In this document: in pieces, positions 53,433 to 62,001 of the stretch | Layout: the number at the start of each line of letters is the position of its first letter | How positions within the stretch are numbered: the stretch's first letter is position 1 | NCBI RefSeq assembly: GCF_000372645.1 | Contig: NZ_APMP01000011.1 | Location: 42,725 to 106,724, forward strand | Length of the DNA: 64,000 nt | Source of the DNA: Caulobacter vibrioides OR37 | Lineage (GTDB): Bacteria; Pseudomonadota; Alphaproteobacteria; Caulobacterales; Caulobacteraceae | Reading direction: 5' to 3' | Translations under genes and position numbers: made by a program | The notes under the pieces: generated by a model | What the model was told of the DNA's origin: nothing | Database searches by the model: none | Seen by the model: only the letters and a program-made list of their open reading frames with translations

Positions 53433-55703
53433 CTAGTAGGCGTACTTGGCGAACACGCCGACGGTCCGGTAGGCGTCTCGGGCCGTGTAGTGCAGCAGGC
53501 CCAGCGCGCCGTACTGCTGGTAGCCGGTCGAGTAGTACTTGTTGAACAGATTGCGGCCGTAGAGGCCGAACTCGATCTGGCTGTTCTCCGGCGACAGGCT
53601 GATCCGCCCGTTGGCCAGGCCGTAGGCCGGGACCTCCGAATAGGCGGGCTGGCCGACCACGGTCCAGCTCTTGCTGCGATAGGCGTAGTCGAGGTTGGCC
53701 CTGAAGCGCATCGTCCCGACGGTGCGTTCGTACTCGGCGCCCAGATGGGCTGACAGGCGCGGCGCGTTGGTCAGGCGCGTGCCGGTGTAGTTGGTGGTGG
53801 CGTTGTAGACATAGTCGGTGAAGTGGGCGTCGGCATAGGTCACCGCGCCGGTCAGGCTGAGCGCCTCGTTGACCCGCCAGGCGACATTGGCTTCCGCGCC
53901 CGAGCTCTTCAGGCCGCCGGCGTTGCCGATCACCAGCTGCTGCAGGACGTTGCCCGGGATGTTGGTCAGGATCGTCGCCTGGAAGTCGGTGAACTCGGAG
54001 TTGAAGACGTCGACGTTCAGGCGCACGCGGCGATCGAACAGCTCGGATTTGACGCCCGCTTCCAGGCTCTTGACGGTCTCGTCGGCGAACGGCGCGTACT
54101 TGTTGCCGACGAAGGCCACGCCGCCGGGCTTGTAGCCGGTGGAGTAGGTCGCATAGGCCATGGCGTGGTCGGAAAGCTGATACTGGCCCGCGATCCGGTA
54201 CGAGAAATTGTGGTCCTTGACCCGGCCGCGGTTCTGATAGGGCTGGGCGCTGGTCGCGGTGAAGGTCGCGTTGACCCCGGTGATCGGGCGCGGATCGATC
54301 CACACGTAGTTCAGCGACTGGCCGTTATGGTCGCTGGTGTAGCGGCCGCTGATCGCCAGGCTGGCCTTGGACGTCAGGTTGAACTTGAGCTGTCCGAAGA
54401 CGGCGCCCGTGGTGTTCTGAGCCTTGAAGAGCGAGGCGTTGCCCGCCGCGCCGATCGCGCCGGTCAGGGCGTAGAAGTTGGTCAGCTTGACGCCGGTCGG
54501 CGAGACGATCGGGGCGCCCAGGGTGGCCCATTGCAGCTGGGTCTGCTCGGCCAGCAGCCGATTGTAGAACAGCCCGGCCAGATATTCGACGAAGCCGCCG
54601 GTTGGCGAGGCCCAGCGCAGCTCCTGGCTGACCTTGGAGGTGTTCAGCCGGCCGCTGTTATAGGGGATGTAGGCGAACTGGGTCGCCGGCACGAGGTCGG
54701 CCGGGGTGTCGTTGTCGTAGGTCGTCTTACGATAGGCGGTGATCGAGGTCAGGGTGTCGCGCCCGACCTGATACTGGACCCGCAGCGAGTCCCCTTGGGT
54801 CTTCGTGCGGATCATGCCCATCGACGAGTCGGCGTCGTCGCCGTTCTCCGGGCCTTGGGTCACGCCATTGGCGATCTGCAGCGCGTTGACGGCCGGCGAG
54901 GCGACCGCGACGGCGGTGCGGATGCTGTTGTCCCAGTGATACTCGTCGTCGTGAGTGTAGATCGCCTCCAGGCCTTCGAACGGCTTGAACAGCAGCTTGG
55001 CCCGGTAGCCATGCTCCTTGAAGGTATTCAGGTTCTGATTGAGCGTCGTATAGCGCCCGTGACCTTCCTGGCCTTGGGTGAAGGCCGCGACCCGCAGGGC
55101 GAACTTGTCGCCCAAGGGCGCGTTGACGATCAGGTTGGCGTTGCGGTCCTCGCGCTCGCCATAGCTGGCGCTGGCCTTGACGGCCCACTGGCTCAAGACT
55201 GGTTTGGCCGTGGCGATCGAGATCACGCCCGAGGTGGCGTTCTTGCCGAACAGCGTGCCCTGCGGACCCATCAGCACATCGACCTGCTGGATGTCCGAAA
55301 GGCCGGTCATGCCGTTGTCGCGCTGACCGTCCATGACCACGTCGTCGACGACCAGGCTGACGGACTTTTCGTTCGAGAAGTCGAACGAGGTGCTGCCCAC
55401 GCCGCGGATCTGGAAGGCCGCGCCATTGGTTGGATCGAACTGCACCCCCGGGACCACGTACTGAAGGTCGGTGACCGCCTGGAAGTTGGACGCCTCCAGC
55501 GCCTTGCCGCTGACCGAGGTTATGGCGACCGGCACCTGCTGCAGGTTCTCGCTGCGCCGCTGGGCGGTGACCACGACGGCCTCCAGCTCGACGCCCTGCG
55601 TCGGCGCGGCTGGCGCGGCCTCGGCATACGCTTGTGCGAACGGCGCGAGGCTGGTGCTCGCCAGCAAGGAAAGCCCGAAACGAAGGTTGTGCGTCGAAAT
55701 CAT
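53433..55703 (-). CDS. TonB-dependent outer-membrane receptor
   Basis: A 756-residue receptor. Signal peptide about 1-27; TonB-box-like LEAVVVTAQRRSE; plug domain (about 45-155) with FQIRGVGSTSFDFSNEKSV and VDVLMGPQGTLFGKNATSGV; a barrel ending RTVGVFAKYAY. This plug type is the one common in receptors of the iron/large-substrate OMR group in Caulobacter- and Sphingomonas-like bacteria; the ligand is unknown. The ATG at 55703 starts the signal peptide; an ATG at 55724 is in frame but has no ribosome site. Follows the double-TetR regulator gene in the same direction. Confidence 0.92.
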   Translation of the reverse strand: MISTHNLRFGLSLLASTSLAPFAQAYAEAAPAAPTQGVELEAVVVTAQRRSENLQQVPVAITSVSGKALEASNFQAVTDLQYVVPGVQFDPTNGAAFQIRGVGSTSFDFSNEKSVSLVVDDVVMDGQRDNGMTGLSDIQQVDVLMGPQGTLFGKNATSGVISIATAKPVLSQWAVKASASYGEREDRNANLIVNAPLGDKFALRVAAFTQGQEGHGRYTTLNQNLNTFKEHGYRAKLLFKPFEGLEAIYTHDDEYHWDNSIRTAVAVASPAVNALQIANGVTQGPENGDDADSSMGMIRTKTQGDSLRVQYQVGRDTLTSITAYRKTTYDNDTPADLVPATQFAYIPYNSGRLNTSKVSQELRWASPTGGFVEYLAGLFYNRLLAEQTQLQWATLGAPIVSPTGVKLTNFYALTGAIGAAGNASLFKAQNTTGAVFGQLKFNLTSKASLAISGRYTSDHNGQSLNYVWIDPRPITGVNATFTATSAQPYQNRGRVKDHNFSYRIAGQYQLSDHAMAYATYSTGYKPGGVAFVGNKYAPFADETVKSLEAGVKSELFDRRVRLNVDVFNSEFTDFQATILTNIPGNVLQQLVIGNAGGLKSSGAEANVAWRVNEALSLTGAVTYADAHFTDYVYNATTNYTGTRLTNAPRLSAHLGAEYERTVGTMRFRANLDYAYRSKSWTVVGQPAYSEVPAYGLANGRISLSPENSQIEFGLYGRNLFNKYYSTGYQQYGALGLLHYTARDAYRTVGVFAKYAY

Positions 55704-55713
55704 TGCGGTGCGT

Positions 55714-55737
55714 CCCCGAACCATTGAATGGTTGGGG
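55714..55737. promoter_or_regulatory. palindromic operator candidate upstream of TonB receptor
   Basis: AACCATT-G-AATGGTT (55719-55733) is a perfect 15-base dyad extended by CCCC/GGGG on the outside (one bulged base). It lies 11-34 bases before the receptor ATG, next to the double-TetR gene. Confidence 0.55.
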
Positions 55738-55768
55738 CGATTAGCACCCGTCCATGACGCGCTTGCGA

Positions 55769-55834
55769 CAGTTGTGCGAAAAGCGTCGGCCGCCCCCTGA
55801 GGGCATTCTTGGTGCGGATTATACAGTTGTGCGA
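55769..55834. repeat. direct repeat ACAGTTGTGCGA, two copies 54 bp apart
   Basis: Copies at 55769-55780 and 55823-55834, the second inside the last codons of the double-TetR gene. Spacing of about five helical turns would suit cooperative binding, possibly by the protein with two DNA-binding domains. Confidence 0.45.
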
Positions 55835-57048
55835 TATTCGCGCGGAGGTTTCGGACCTGCCGCCAGGGCGGTCGTCCGCATCCGGCCGATCAGTTCGAAG
55901 TCCGCTCCGGCGCCGCCGACCTCGCCCGCTGTGAGCATCAGTTGCCCGATGCTGGTGATTGACATCACCTGGGCGCTCAGCAGGTCGAAGGGTGTGGCGC
56001 CGCCGCCCTCGCGCTTCAGATAGACATAAAGGTTCTCGCCGCGCCGTCGGCGCATGTCGGCGGCGATGCCCTTGAGGCTGGCGTTCCGCGTGGCGGCCAG
56101 GGCGACGGCGAAGGTCGCGCGGGCGATCTCTTCGCGGCTGCGGTTGGGCTCGGACGTCGAGCCTGGAGAGGCTGGGCGGTCCACATGGCCCTGAAGTCTG
56201 ATGATGACGTCGTCGAGGCCCGATCGCAGCAGGTCATCCTGGCGCGGGAAGTGATAGGCCAGGGTCGAGCTGGCGACGCCAGCGCGCTTGGCGACGGCCC
56301 GGTGGGTCACCGCGTCGGCGCCCTCGGCGATGATCAGCGCCGAGATGTGCCCGGCGATCCGAGCCTGCCATTCGCTCATCGGTGCGGCTTGATAGCGCCC
56401 GTCCGGCGTCATCAGCAGATCGCCCAGGGCCGCGTGGAAGACGGTGAACAGTTCGCCGTCGGTGTCGCCCTCGGCGGCGACCAGGTCGCCGCAAAGCCGC
56501 TTCAGGCCCAGGCGTCGAAGCCAGCGATAGGCCGCCTGGTCGCCGAGGGCGAGGCCATGGACAACCTCGTCGGCGCTGTAGGCATGAAGGGTTTCGGCCA
56601 GGTCGGGACGCTCAAGGCGCTCGGTCGCCGCGCGCCAGAACGCCAGACGCTGGGCGCGCCAAAGGCTGAGCGGCGCCGCGATTTCCGGGCGCGACGCCGC
56701 GCCCTGCAGCAGCTCGCAGTAGAATTGGCCGCGAATGGCGTGTCCGCGCGCCATGTCGTCCAGGATCGAGTCGGCGAACTCCGCCATGATCGCGGGGGTC
56801 ATTGACCTCACGGCGCGTATCCGCGCGAGCCAGAGATCCAGAAAGGCGCTGTCCTCTTCGCGCGCCGCGTCGATGATCGCGGCGACCAGATCGTCCTTGC
56901 GGCCAAATTTGTAGGACAGGATCGAGACCGTCGTGCCCAGCCGTTCCGCCAGGGGGCGCAAGGTCAGGGCGCTCAGGCCATCGGCTGAAACCAACGCCAT
57001 CGCCGCGCGCAGAACCTGAAGGATGTCGGCTTCCAGTCGCGCGGTCAT
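55819..57048 (-). CDS. tandem TetR-TetR regulator
   Basis: A 409-residue protein with two TetR-type DNA-binding regions. The first is at about residues 5-60 (ALTLRPLAERLGTTVSILSYKFG) and the second at about 228-282 (AVTHRAVAKRAGVASSTLAYHF). Each is followed by an alpha-helical ligand/dimerisation segment (about 65-210 and 290-400). Ordinary TetR proteins are 190-220 residues and carry one HTH, so this is a duplicated or fused form that could act as an internal pseudo-dimer. The ATG at 57048 is used; an ATG at 57102 adds 18 less likely residues. Upstream of the TonB receptor it probably controls. Confidence 0.87.
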   Translation of the reverse strand: MTARLEADILQVLRAAMALVSADGLSALTLRPLAERLGTTVSILSYKFGRKDDLVAAIIDAAREEDSAFLDLWLARIRAVRSMTPAIMAEFADSILDDMARGHAIRGQFYCELLQGAASRPEIAAPLSLWRAQRLAFWRAATERLERPDLAETLHAYSADEVVHGLALGDQAAYRWLRRLGLKRLCGDLVAAEGDTDGELFTVFHAALGDLLMTPDGRYQAAPMSEWQARIAGHISALIIAEGADAVTHRAVAKRAGVASSTLAYHFPRQDDLLRSGLDDVIIRLQGHVDRPASPGSTSEPNRSREEIARATFAVALAATRNASLKGIAADMRRRRGENLYVYLKREGGGATPFDLLSAQVMSITSIGQLMLTAGEVGGAGADFELIGRMRTTALAAGPKPPREYRTTV

Positions 57049-57289
57049 CGCGGATCCATGTGGTTGAGGGATCGCGTATACTGACGACCACGCGACGCCC
57101 ACAAGTCCCCGCCTGGGCGCTCTGGCTCGTGGGACTCGGCGCGACGGCCCGGGCGAAAGCTCCGTATCCGAACCATCTCGCGCGCGTTCGGAGCCGACGT
57201 GTCCCGCCGTTCTAGCGCGTTTTCACGCGCGCCCGCCACGACCGGAGCCCCGGAGGGCTGATCGCTAGATCATTGAAAAAAGCGGAGAA

Positions 57290-57365
<76 letters not shown>

Positions 57366-57449
57366 ATTCGCGTTTCCGAAGCACTTGCGAGCCCCGGCGG
57401 CGAGGCGCGGAACATACGCAATGATTTTGGGAGCGCAAGAGCTTTTTTC

Positions 57450-57788
57450 ATGGCGAGACGAGATATCAGCGGGGCCGTGGATTTTGGCTATCTGGAAGGG
57501 TTCGCGGCCGGGGATTCGGCCCTGGTCGACGAGGTGCTGGCGCTGTTCCGCGAACAGGCCGCGCTGTGGACCCCGATGCTGGATCCGAGCCATCCCGGCT
57601 GGAGGGACGCCGTGCACACGGTCAAGGGCGCCGCGCGGGGCGTCGGGGCCTTCGCTTTGGGAGAGGTCTGCGAACGCTGCGAGGCCGGCGAGGAGGGGCT
57701 GGAGACGGTCAGGACGGCCCTGGACGCCGCGCTGATGGATATCGCCGCCTACGCCCACGAGCAGGCCCTGAGGTCGCTGAAGGGATAG
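57450..57788 (+). CDS. Hpt (histidine phosphotransfer) domain protein
   Basis: A 112-residue four-helix protein. His56 in AVHTVKGAARGVGA is the phosphorylated residue; HTVKGAA with the following Gly matches the Hpt consensus (HxLKGxxxxxG). Such single-domain proteins pass phosphate between a hybrid kinase and a response regulator; no such partner lies in the window. The ATG at 57450 has a poor ribosome site (T-run), so translation may be weak or start slightly differently. Confidence 0.85.
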   Translation: MARRDISGAVDFGYLEGFAAGDSALVDEVLALFREQAALWTPMLDPSHPGWRDAVHTVKGAARGVGAFALGEVCERCEAGEEGLETVRTALDAALMDIAAYAHEQALRSLKG

Positions 57789-57795
57789 GCTGGCG

Positions 57796-57996
57796 TCAGG
57801 CCGAGATGTCGACCAGCGCGCCGGCCAGATCGCTGGTGGCTTGGCCGAGCGCCGCGCCGGCCGCCGCGGCCATCTTCTGGTTGGTCTGGGCCGCCGCCAG
57901 CGCGGTCAGGTCGGCGATCTTGGCCGAAGCATCGCTCGCGGCGCCGGCCGGCGCCGGGACATAGCGGGTCACTGGACTGGCGGCGGAGAGCTGCAC
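57796..57996 (-). CDS. small Ala-rich protein, 66 residues
   Basis: GTG start at 57996 with AAAGGA about nine bases upstream. The sequence is Ala-rich and predicted helical (SAKIADLTALAAAQTNQKMA) with no signal peptide or known domain. Its end lies seven bases from the converging Hpt gene. Unknown function. Confidence 0.5.
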   Translation of the reverse strand: MQLSAASPVTRYVPAPAGAASDASAKIADLTALAAAQTNQKMAAAAGAALGQATSDLAGALVDISA

Positions 57997-58085
57997 GGCG
58001 GCGTCCTTTGGGGGCTGCCAGCAATCTGGCCGCCCGGCCTTAAGCGTGTCTGATCAAACAGGGTTAAGCCCGGCGTCCGAAAAAG

Positions 58086-58113
58086 AAGGGCCGAAGCGCT
58101 TGCTCCGGCCCTT
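58086..58113 (-). terminator. intrinsic terminator of the TonB receptor gene
   Basis: AAGGGCCG/CGGCCCTT (8 bp, loop of about 12) followed on the minus strand by CTTTTTCGG, 25 bases after the receptor stop. Confidence 0.75.
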
Positions 58114-58139
58114 GGCAGGGGAGGTCGGTATGTTCGGGT

Positions 58140-61100
58140 CTAGAAGGTGGCGCGCATCGTGACCTGATAGGTCCGGCCGTCATAGTCGATGCGGCGCGGC
58201 AGCATGGGGTCGTTCTCGTATTCGGACCGGGTGGCGTCGGTCAGGTTGAACGCGTCGACCGAGACCGTCAGGCGTTCGGTGATCTTGTATGAGGCCGAGG
58301 CGTCCAACTGGCTGCGCGCCTTGACGGTGCGGGCGTCGCCGACGAACGAGTTGCCGGCGGCCAGGTCGTACTTGTCGCGCCAGTTATAGACCAGGCGGAC
58401 GCCGCCCCACTTGGCCTCGTAATAGCCGATGAGGTTGATGTTGTTTTTGGACACGCTGGGCAGGGTGATGGCGTTACCCGCCGTGTCCTTGCCCTCGATC
58501 TTCGTATACGAATAGTTGAACGCGCCGCCGAAATTCTTCCAGAAGCCCGGCAGGAAGTCGAAGTTCTGCTGAACGTTGAACTCGACGCCGGTCACGGTCA
58601 TCGGCGATTGGTTGGTCTTGCCGCTGACATTGACCTGAGCATTTTTCAGCACGCCGCCCGCCCCGATGAACTGCTTGGAGCTGACGCACTTCGGCGTTCC
58701 GCCTGAGTTGTCTATGGTCAGCGTGCCCAGGTCGACATCGATGCCGGGAAGCTTGCCGTTGGCGGGGCAGAGCGCCGACTGATCGGTGATCGGGCCGATA
58801 TAGCCGTCGATCTTCTTGCGATAGGCGGCCAGCGAGATCATCCCGCCGGGACGATTGTACCATTCCAGCGACAGATCGTAGGAGTCGGCGGTGTAGGGCT
58901 TGAGATTGGTGGCGCCCAGCGTGACCGTATAGACCGGATCGGTCGGCGGGTTCACGTCGGTCGGCACCTGCACGAAGCTGGTCGGGGCGTTGTCGCGCGG
59001 CTGCGGACGAACATAGGTGCGGTAGGCGGCGGCGCGCAGCACCAGGTCGTCGCGCAGGTCGGCCACGACGATCGCCGACGGCAGCCAGTAGTGGTAGTCG
59101 TTCTTGGTCGTCGCGGTGCTCAGCGCGTGGTTGATCGGGCCGGCGATGGCGGCGAGCGTGCTGGCGCAGTTCACGCAGTTCAGAGCGACGATCTTGTTCT
59201 TGGTCGACTCGTAGCGCGCGCCGACGCTGCCGCGGACCGGGATCGACAGCAGATCGGTCTTGAACTTCGCCGAGCCGTACAGTGACAGGACGTCGTTCTG
59301 ATTGCTGAAGTTGTTGTTCCAGTAGTTGCCGTCCGTGTAGTTGTTGACCACGCCGTAAGGGGTCAGGAACACGCCCGGCGCGCCGAGCAGGAACTGGTCG
59401 GGCAGGCCGTTCGGATTGGTCGCCGTCCGCAGGTTGGTGTTGACCGGCGTGATGGCCTTCAGGATCCGGTTGATGTCGACGTTCATCCAGTTGGACGTCG
59501 CGCCGGCGGCCTGACCGCCGAAGAAGTCCCGGGCGTAGCCCAGCGGCATGGCCATGTCCGGCGTGATGTTCTGGGTCTGGGCGCCCAGCGCGGTGTTTCG
59601 CGAACCGGTCGAGGTGTATTTATTGTGCTCCGCGCGGGCGCCGATCTGTACCGAGGTGATGAACGCGGTGTTGATCGAGCGCTCCAAGTCGAATTGGGCC
59701 GCGTTCAGCACGTTGTCGGCGTTGCCGCTCGTGCCGGTGACGCCGAACTTGTCGCCGGCGACGGTGGCCGCCTGGCCCGGCATCACCGCGCCGGCCTGGG
59801 TGGCGGCGGTCGCCGTGGACGGGATCACGAAGCCGCCGGTCGGCAGGTGGGTGGCGTGCGGGGTGTTCAGAACGGCGGTGTAGTTCGACAGATCCGTGCC
59901 GTTCAGGGCCACCGAGGTGGTGATGCCGTTGAGCCCGGCCGGACCGAGGTTCCGGTAGGGGTTTTCGACGATGTCCAGTTCGATCTGGTTGGCCTGGGCC
60001 TTGGCTTTGGACACCGTGAAATTGGCCGTCGCCTTCCAGGCGTCGTTCTTGAACTCGACCGTCGGGTTGATGGCCCAGGTCTGGTTATCGGCCGGTTCGG
60101 AGCGGACCGAGTCGAACGTATTGATGTTCTCGGCCGAGAAGTTGTTGACGTAGGCGCGGTCGCCGTTCGGAGTATGCACGATATAGGGCGTGCCGACCTT
60201 GGTGATATGCGCGACGGCCGAGGTCGCGGTCAGAGCCGTGTTGGTCCCATTGCCCGGCCCGGCGTCGATATAAAGAATGTTGTTGGTGGCGTCCTTCAGG
60301 TTCCGCTTGGTGAGGAACCCATTGGCGCCGACCTTCCAGTTGTCGTTGATCCGCCATTCGAAACCGGTCGCCGCTGATACGGTGGTCCCGCGGTTGTATT
60401 TCACCAGCTGCCGGGTCTGGCTGGGATAGTAGACGCCGCCCGGATACTGGGCGACCAGCGCGTCATAGTCGGGGTTCTGGCCAGGAACCTTCTGGTTGCC
60501 CAGCTGAATCGAGCCCAGCTTGTTGCCCCAGGAGTTCACGGTGATGGAATCGCGGCGGAACTTCTCGTCCTTCCAGCCGATGACGCCGAACACCGCGAAG
60601 TCGTCGGTGATGTGCTTGTTATAGCCCATCGAGGCCAGCGGGCTGCCCAGCTTGCCGAGGTCGTCATACTCATAGGAGGCCTTGGCGAAGCCGCCGTCCT
60701 TGCGCTGCAGGGCCGGGGCGATGCGCAGGTCGATATTGCCCGAGAGCCCGCCGGCCAGATCGTTGGACATCGGCGACTTGATGACGTTGATCGACGTGAA
60801 GATGTCCGAGTTGAAGGCGCCGAGCGGGGTCGAGCCGTTCAGGATCGGATCGGCAAACGCGCCGCCGTTCAGCGTCGTGCGCGCGAACGAGCCCGGCAGG
60901 CCGCGCAGGCTGATCGTGGCGTTGCGGCTATCGGCCTCGCGATTGATCTGGATGCCCGGGATGCGCTGGATGGCTTCGCCGACGTTCAGGTCGGGAAAGC
61001 GGCCCAGGCCATCGGACGAGATGCCGTCCGAGATTTCCAGGGTCTCGCGCTTGGTCGAGATGGCGTTGGCGTAGGCTTGGCGGAAACCGGTTACCACCAC

Positions 61101-61244
61101 GGCGTCGACCGTGGAGGGTTCGGCCTTTTGCTCGGCGCCGGTCGGCGCCGTCGTCTGGGCCTGGGCGGATGCGCCCAGCGACAGGGCCGCGCAGGACGCC
61201 ATCAGCGCCGTGCGAAGAGCGAAACGGTTGCGTGCATGGTTCAT
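58140..61244 (-). CDS. large TonB-dependent receptor, carbohydrate-type plug
   Basis: A 1034-residue outer-membrane receptor. Signal peptide about 1-30 (ending SAQAQ), TonB box-like VDAVVVTGFRQ, plug with ISDGISSDGLGRFPDLNVGE and ISLRGLPGSFARTTLNGG, and a long barrel ending YQVTMRATF. This plug wording and the length above 950 are typical of the Caulobacterales/Xanthomonadales receptors for plant polysaccharide fragments (inference). The ATG at 61244 follows GGGGGAGGA; the frame runs on upstream without a better start. Its promoter and three operator-like sites lie upstream. Confidence 0.92.
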   Translation of the reverse strand: MNHARNRFALRTALMASCAALSLGASAQAQTTAPTGAEQKAEPSTVDAVVVTGFRQAYANAISTKRETLEISDGISSDGLGRFPDLNVGEAIQRIPGIQINREADSRNATISLRGLPGSFARTTLNGGAFADPILNGSTPLGAFNSDIFTSINVIKSPMSNDLAGGLSGNIDLRIAPALQRKDGGFAKASYEYDDLGKLGSPLASMGYNKHITDDFAVFGVIGWKDEKFRRDSITVNSWGNKLGSIQLGNQKVPGQNPDYDALVAQYPGGVYYPSQTRQLVKYNRGTTVSAATGFEWRINDNWKVGANGFLTKRNLKDATNNILYIDAGPGNGTNTALTATSAVAHITKVGTPYIVHTPNGDRAYVNNFSAENINTFDSVRSEPADNQTWAINPTVEFKNDAWKATANFTVSKAKAQANQIELDIVENPYRNLGPAGLNGITTSVALNGTDLSNYTAVLNTPHATHLPTGGFVIPSTATAATQAGAVMPGQAATVAGDKFGVTGTSGNADNVLNAAQFDLERSINTAFITSVQIGARAEHNKYTSTGSRNTALGAQTQNITPDMAMPLGYARDFFGGQAAGATSNWMNVDINRILKAITPVNTNLRTATNPNGLPDQFLLGAPGVFLTPYGVVNNYTDGNYWNNNFSNQNDVLSLYGSAKFKTDLLSIPVRGSVGARYESTKNKIVALNCVNCASTLAAIAGPINHALSTATTKNDYHYWLPSAIVVADLRDDLVLRAAAYRTYVRPQPRDNAPTSFVQVPTDVNPPTDPVYTVTLGATNLKPYTADSYDLSLEWYNRPGGMISLAAYRKKIDGYIGPITDQSALCPANGKLPGIDVDLGTLTIDNSGGTPKCVSSKQFIGAGGVLKNAQVNVSGKTNQSPMTVTGVEFNVQQNFDFLPGFWKNFGGAFNYSYTKIEGKDTAGNAITLPSVSKNNINLIGYYEAKWGGVRLVYNWRDKYDLAAGNSFVGDARTVKARSQLDASASYKITERLTVSVDAFNLTDATRSEYENDPMLPRRIDYDGRTYQVTMRATF

Positions 61245-61287
61245 CGGAATCCTCCCCCGGCGCACTGACTTGGCGCCCTTGAGAGGA

Positions 61288-61316
61288 TTTATCCGACCGG
61301 TTAGGGCGGTTGTCAA
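61288..61316 (-). promoter_or_regulatory. sigma70-like promoter of the large TonB receptor
   Basis: On the minus strand TTGACA, 17 bases, GATAAA, about 40 bases before the ATG. The spacing is ideal and the -35 perfect. Confidence 0.65.
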
Positions 61317-61624
61317 GAAATTGGTAATGCCAGTTTTCGCCGGGTAACGACCACCTGGTAAGGCCATCTGGGGCTCGCATAGGCGATCATCCAGTCTTGC
61401 CGCGCTCTCAAAGGCCATCGGCTGGCCTGTTAGTGGGCGAAATAGGTGATCATGACGGGCCAGGCGCGCGGATTGGTCCGGGTCTTCCGTCACATTTGTC
61501 TGACGAATGGTAAGACCAGATTTCCGTTCCGACATGACCGCCCGGCGCGAAACATGTCATTCAAACTAAGGTTGAGTTTGGGGATGCGCGAAAAGCTGGG
61601 GGCGCCGCGGGAAACGCCTTCGCC
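61317..61624. promoter_or_regulatory. gene-free upstream region with three TGGT-N3-(A/G)CCA sites
   Basis: No gene is seen in this 308-base stretch. It holds TGGTAATGCCA (61322-61332), TGGTAAGGCCA (61356-61366) and TGGTAAGACCA (61508-61518), the last a perfect dyad. The pattern TGGT-N3-ACCA is that of GntR/FadR-type operators. The first lies a few bases upstream of the receptor -35. Confidence 0.5.
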
Positions 61625-61954
61625 TCAGCCCTTCGTCTTGTCCCAGCTGTCGTATTCGTAGGCGATGCAGCGGTCGATCAGCGTGCGCCAGACCGGTTCG
61701 GCGATCGCTTCGGAGAGTCCCGACGCGCGGGCGGCGGCCTTGACCTTGTCGACCACGTCCTCGATCCGCGCGCGGTCGAAGACCTTGGAGCGGTCGGCCT
61801 TGATGCGGGCGGCGGCGTCCATGAAGCCCTGACGCTCGGTCAGGAGCTGGACCAGGGCTCGGTCCAGGGCGTCCACGCCCTGGCGCACATCGGCCATGGT
61901 TCGGCAGTCGGCGGGAGCCAGGTGCTCGTCGACATTGAGAGTCGTGATTTTCAT
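61625..61954 (-). CDS. chorismate mutase (AroQ class)
   Basis: A 109-residue all-helical protein that converts chorismate to prephenate for Phe/Tyr synthesis. The first helix VDALDRALVQLLTERQGFMD and the following KADRSKVFDRARIEDVV resemble PchB/AroQ-type mutases with the Arg and Lys active-site residues. AAGGAG lies six bases before ATG 61954, fixing the start. It follows the LysR gene by 47 bases in the same direction. Confidence 0.88.
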   Translation of the reverse strand: MKITTLNVDEHLAPADCRTMADVRQGVDALDRALVQLLTERQGFMDAAARIKADRSKVFDRARIEDVVDKVKAAARASGLSEAIAEPVWRTLIDRCIAYEYDSWDKTKG

Positions 61955-62001
61955 GGGCTCCTTTAAGCCGGTTCCCATGACGGAAACCAGTGCTCCGACC
62001 C

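Noticed and set aside
61294..61306. ACCGGT-centred palindrome between -35 and -10 of the receptor promoter
   Set aside because: Symmetry extends only six bases; too short to call an operator.
58140..61535. Longer start for the large TonB receptor
   Set aside because: The ATG at 61244 has a strong ribosome site and begins a signal peptide; the extension crosses the promoter.
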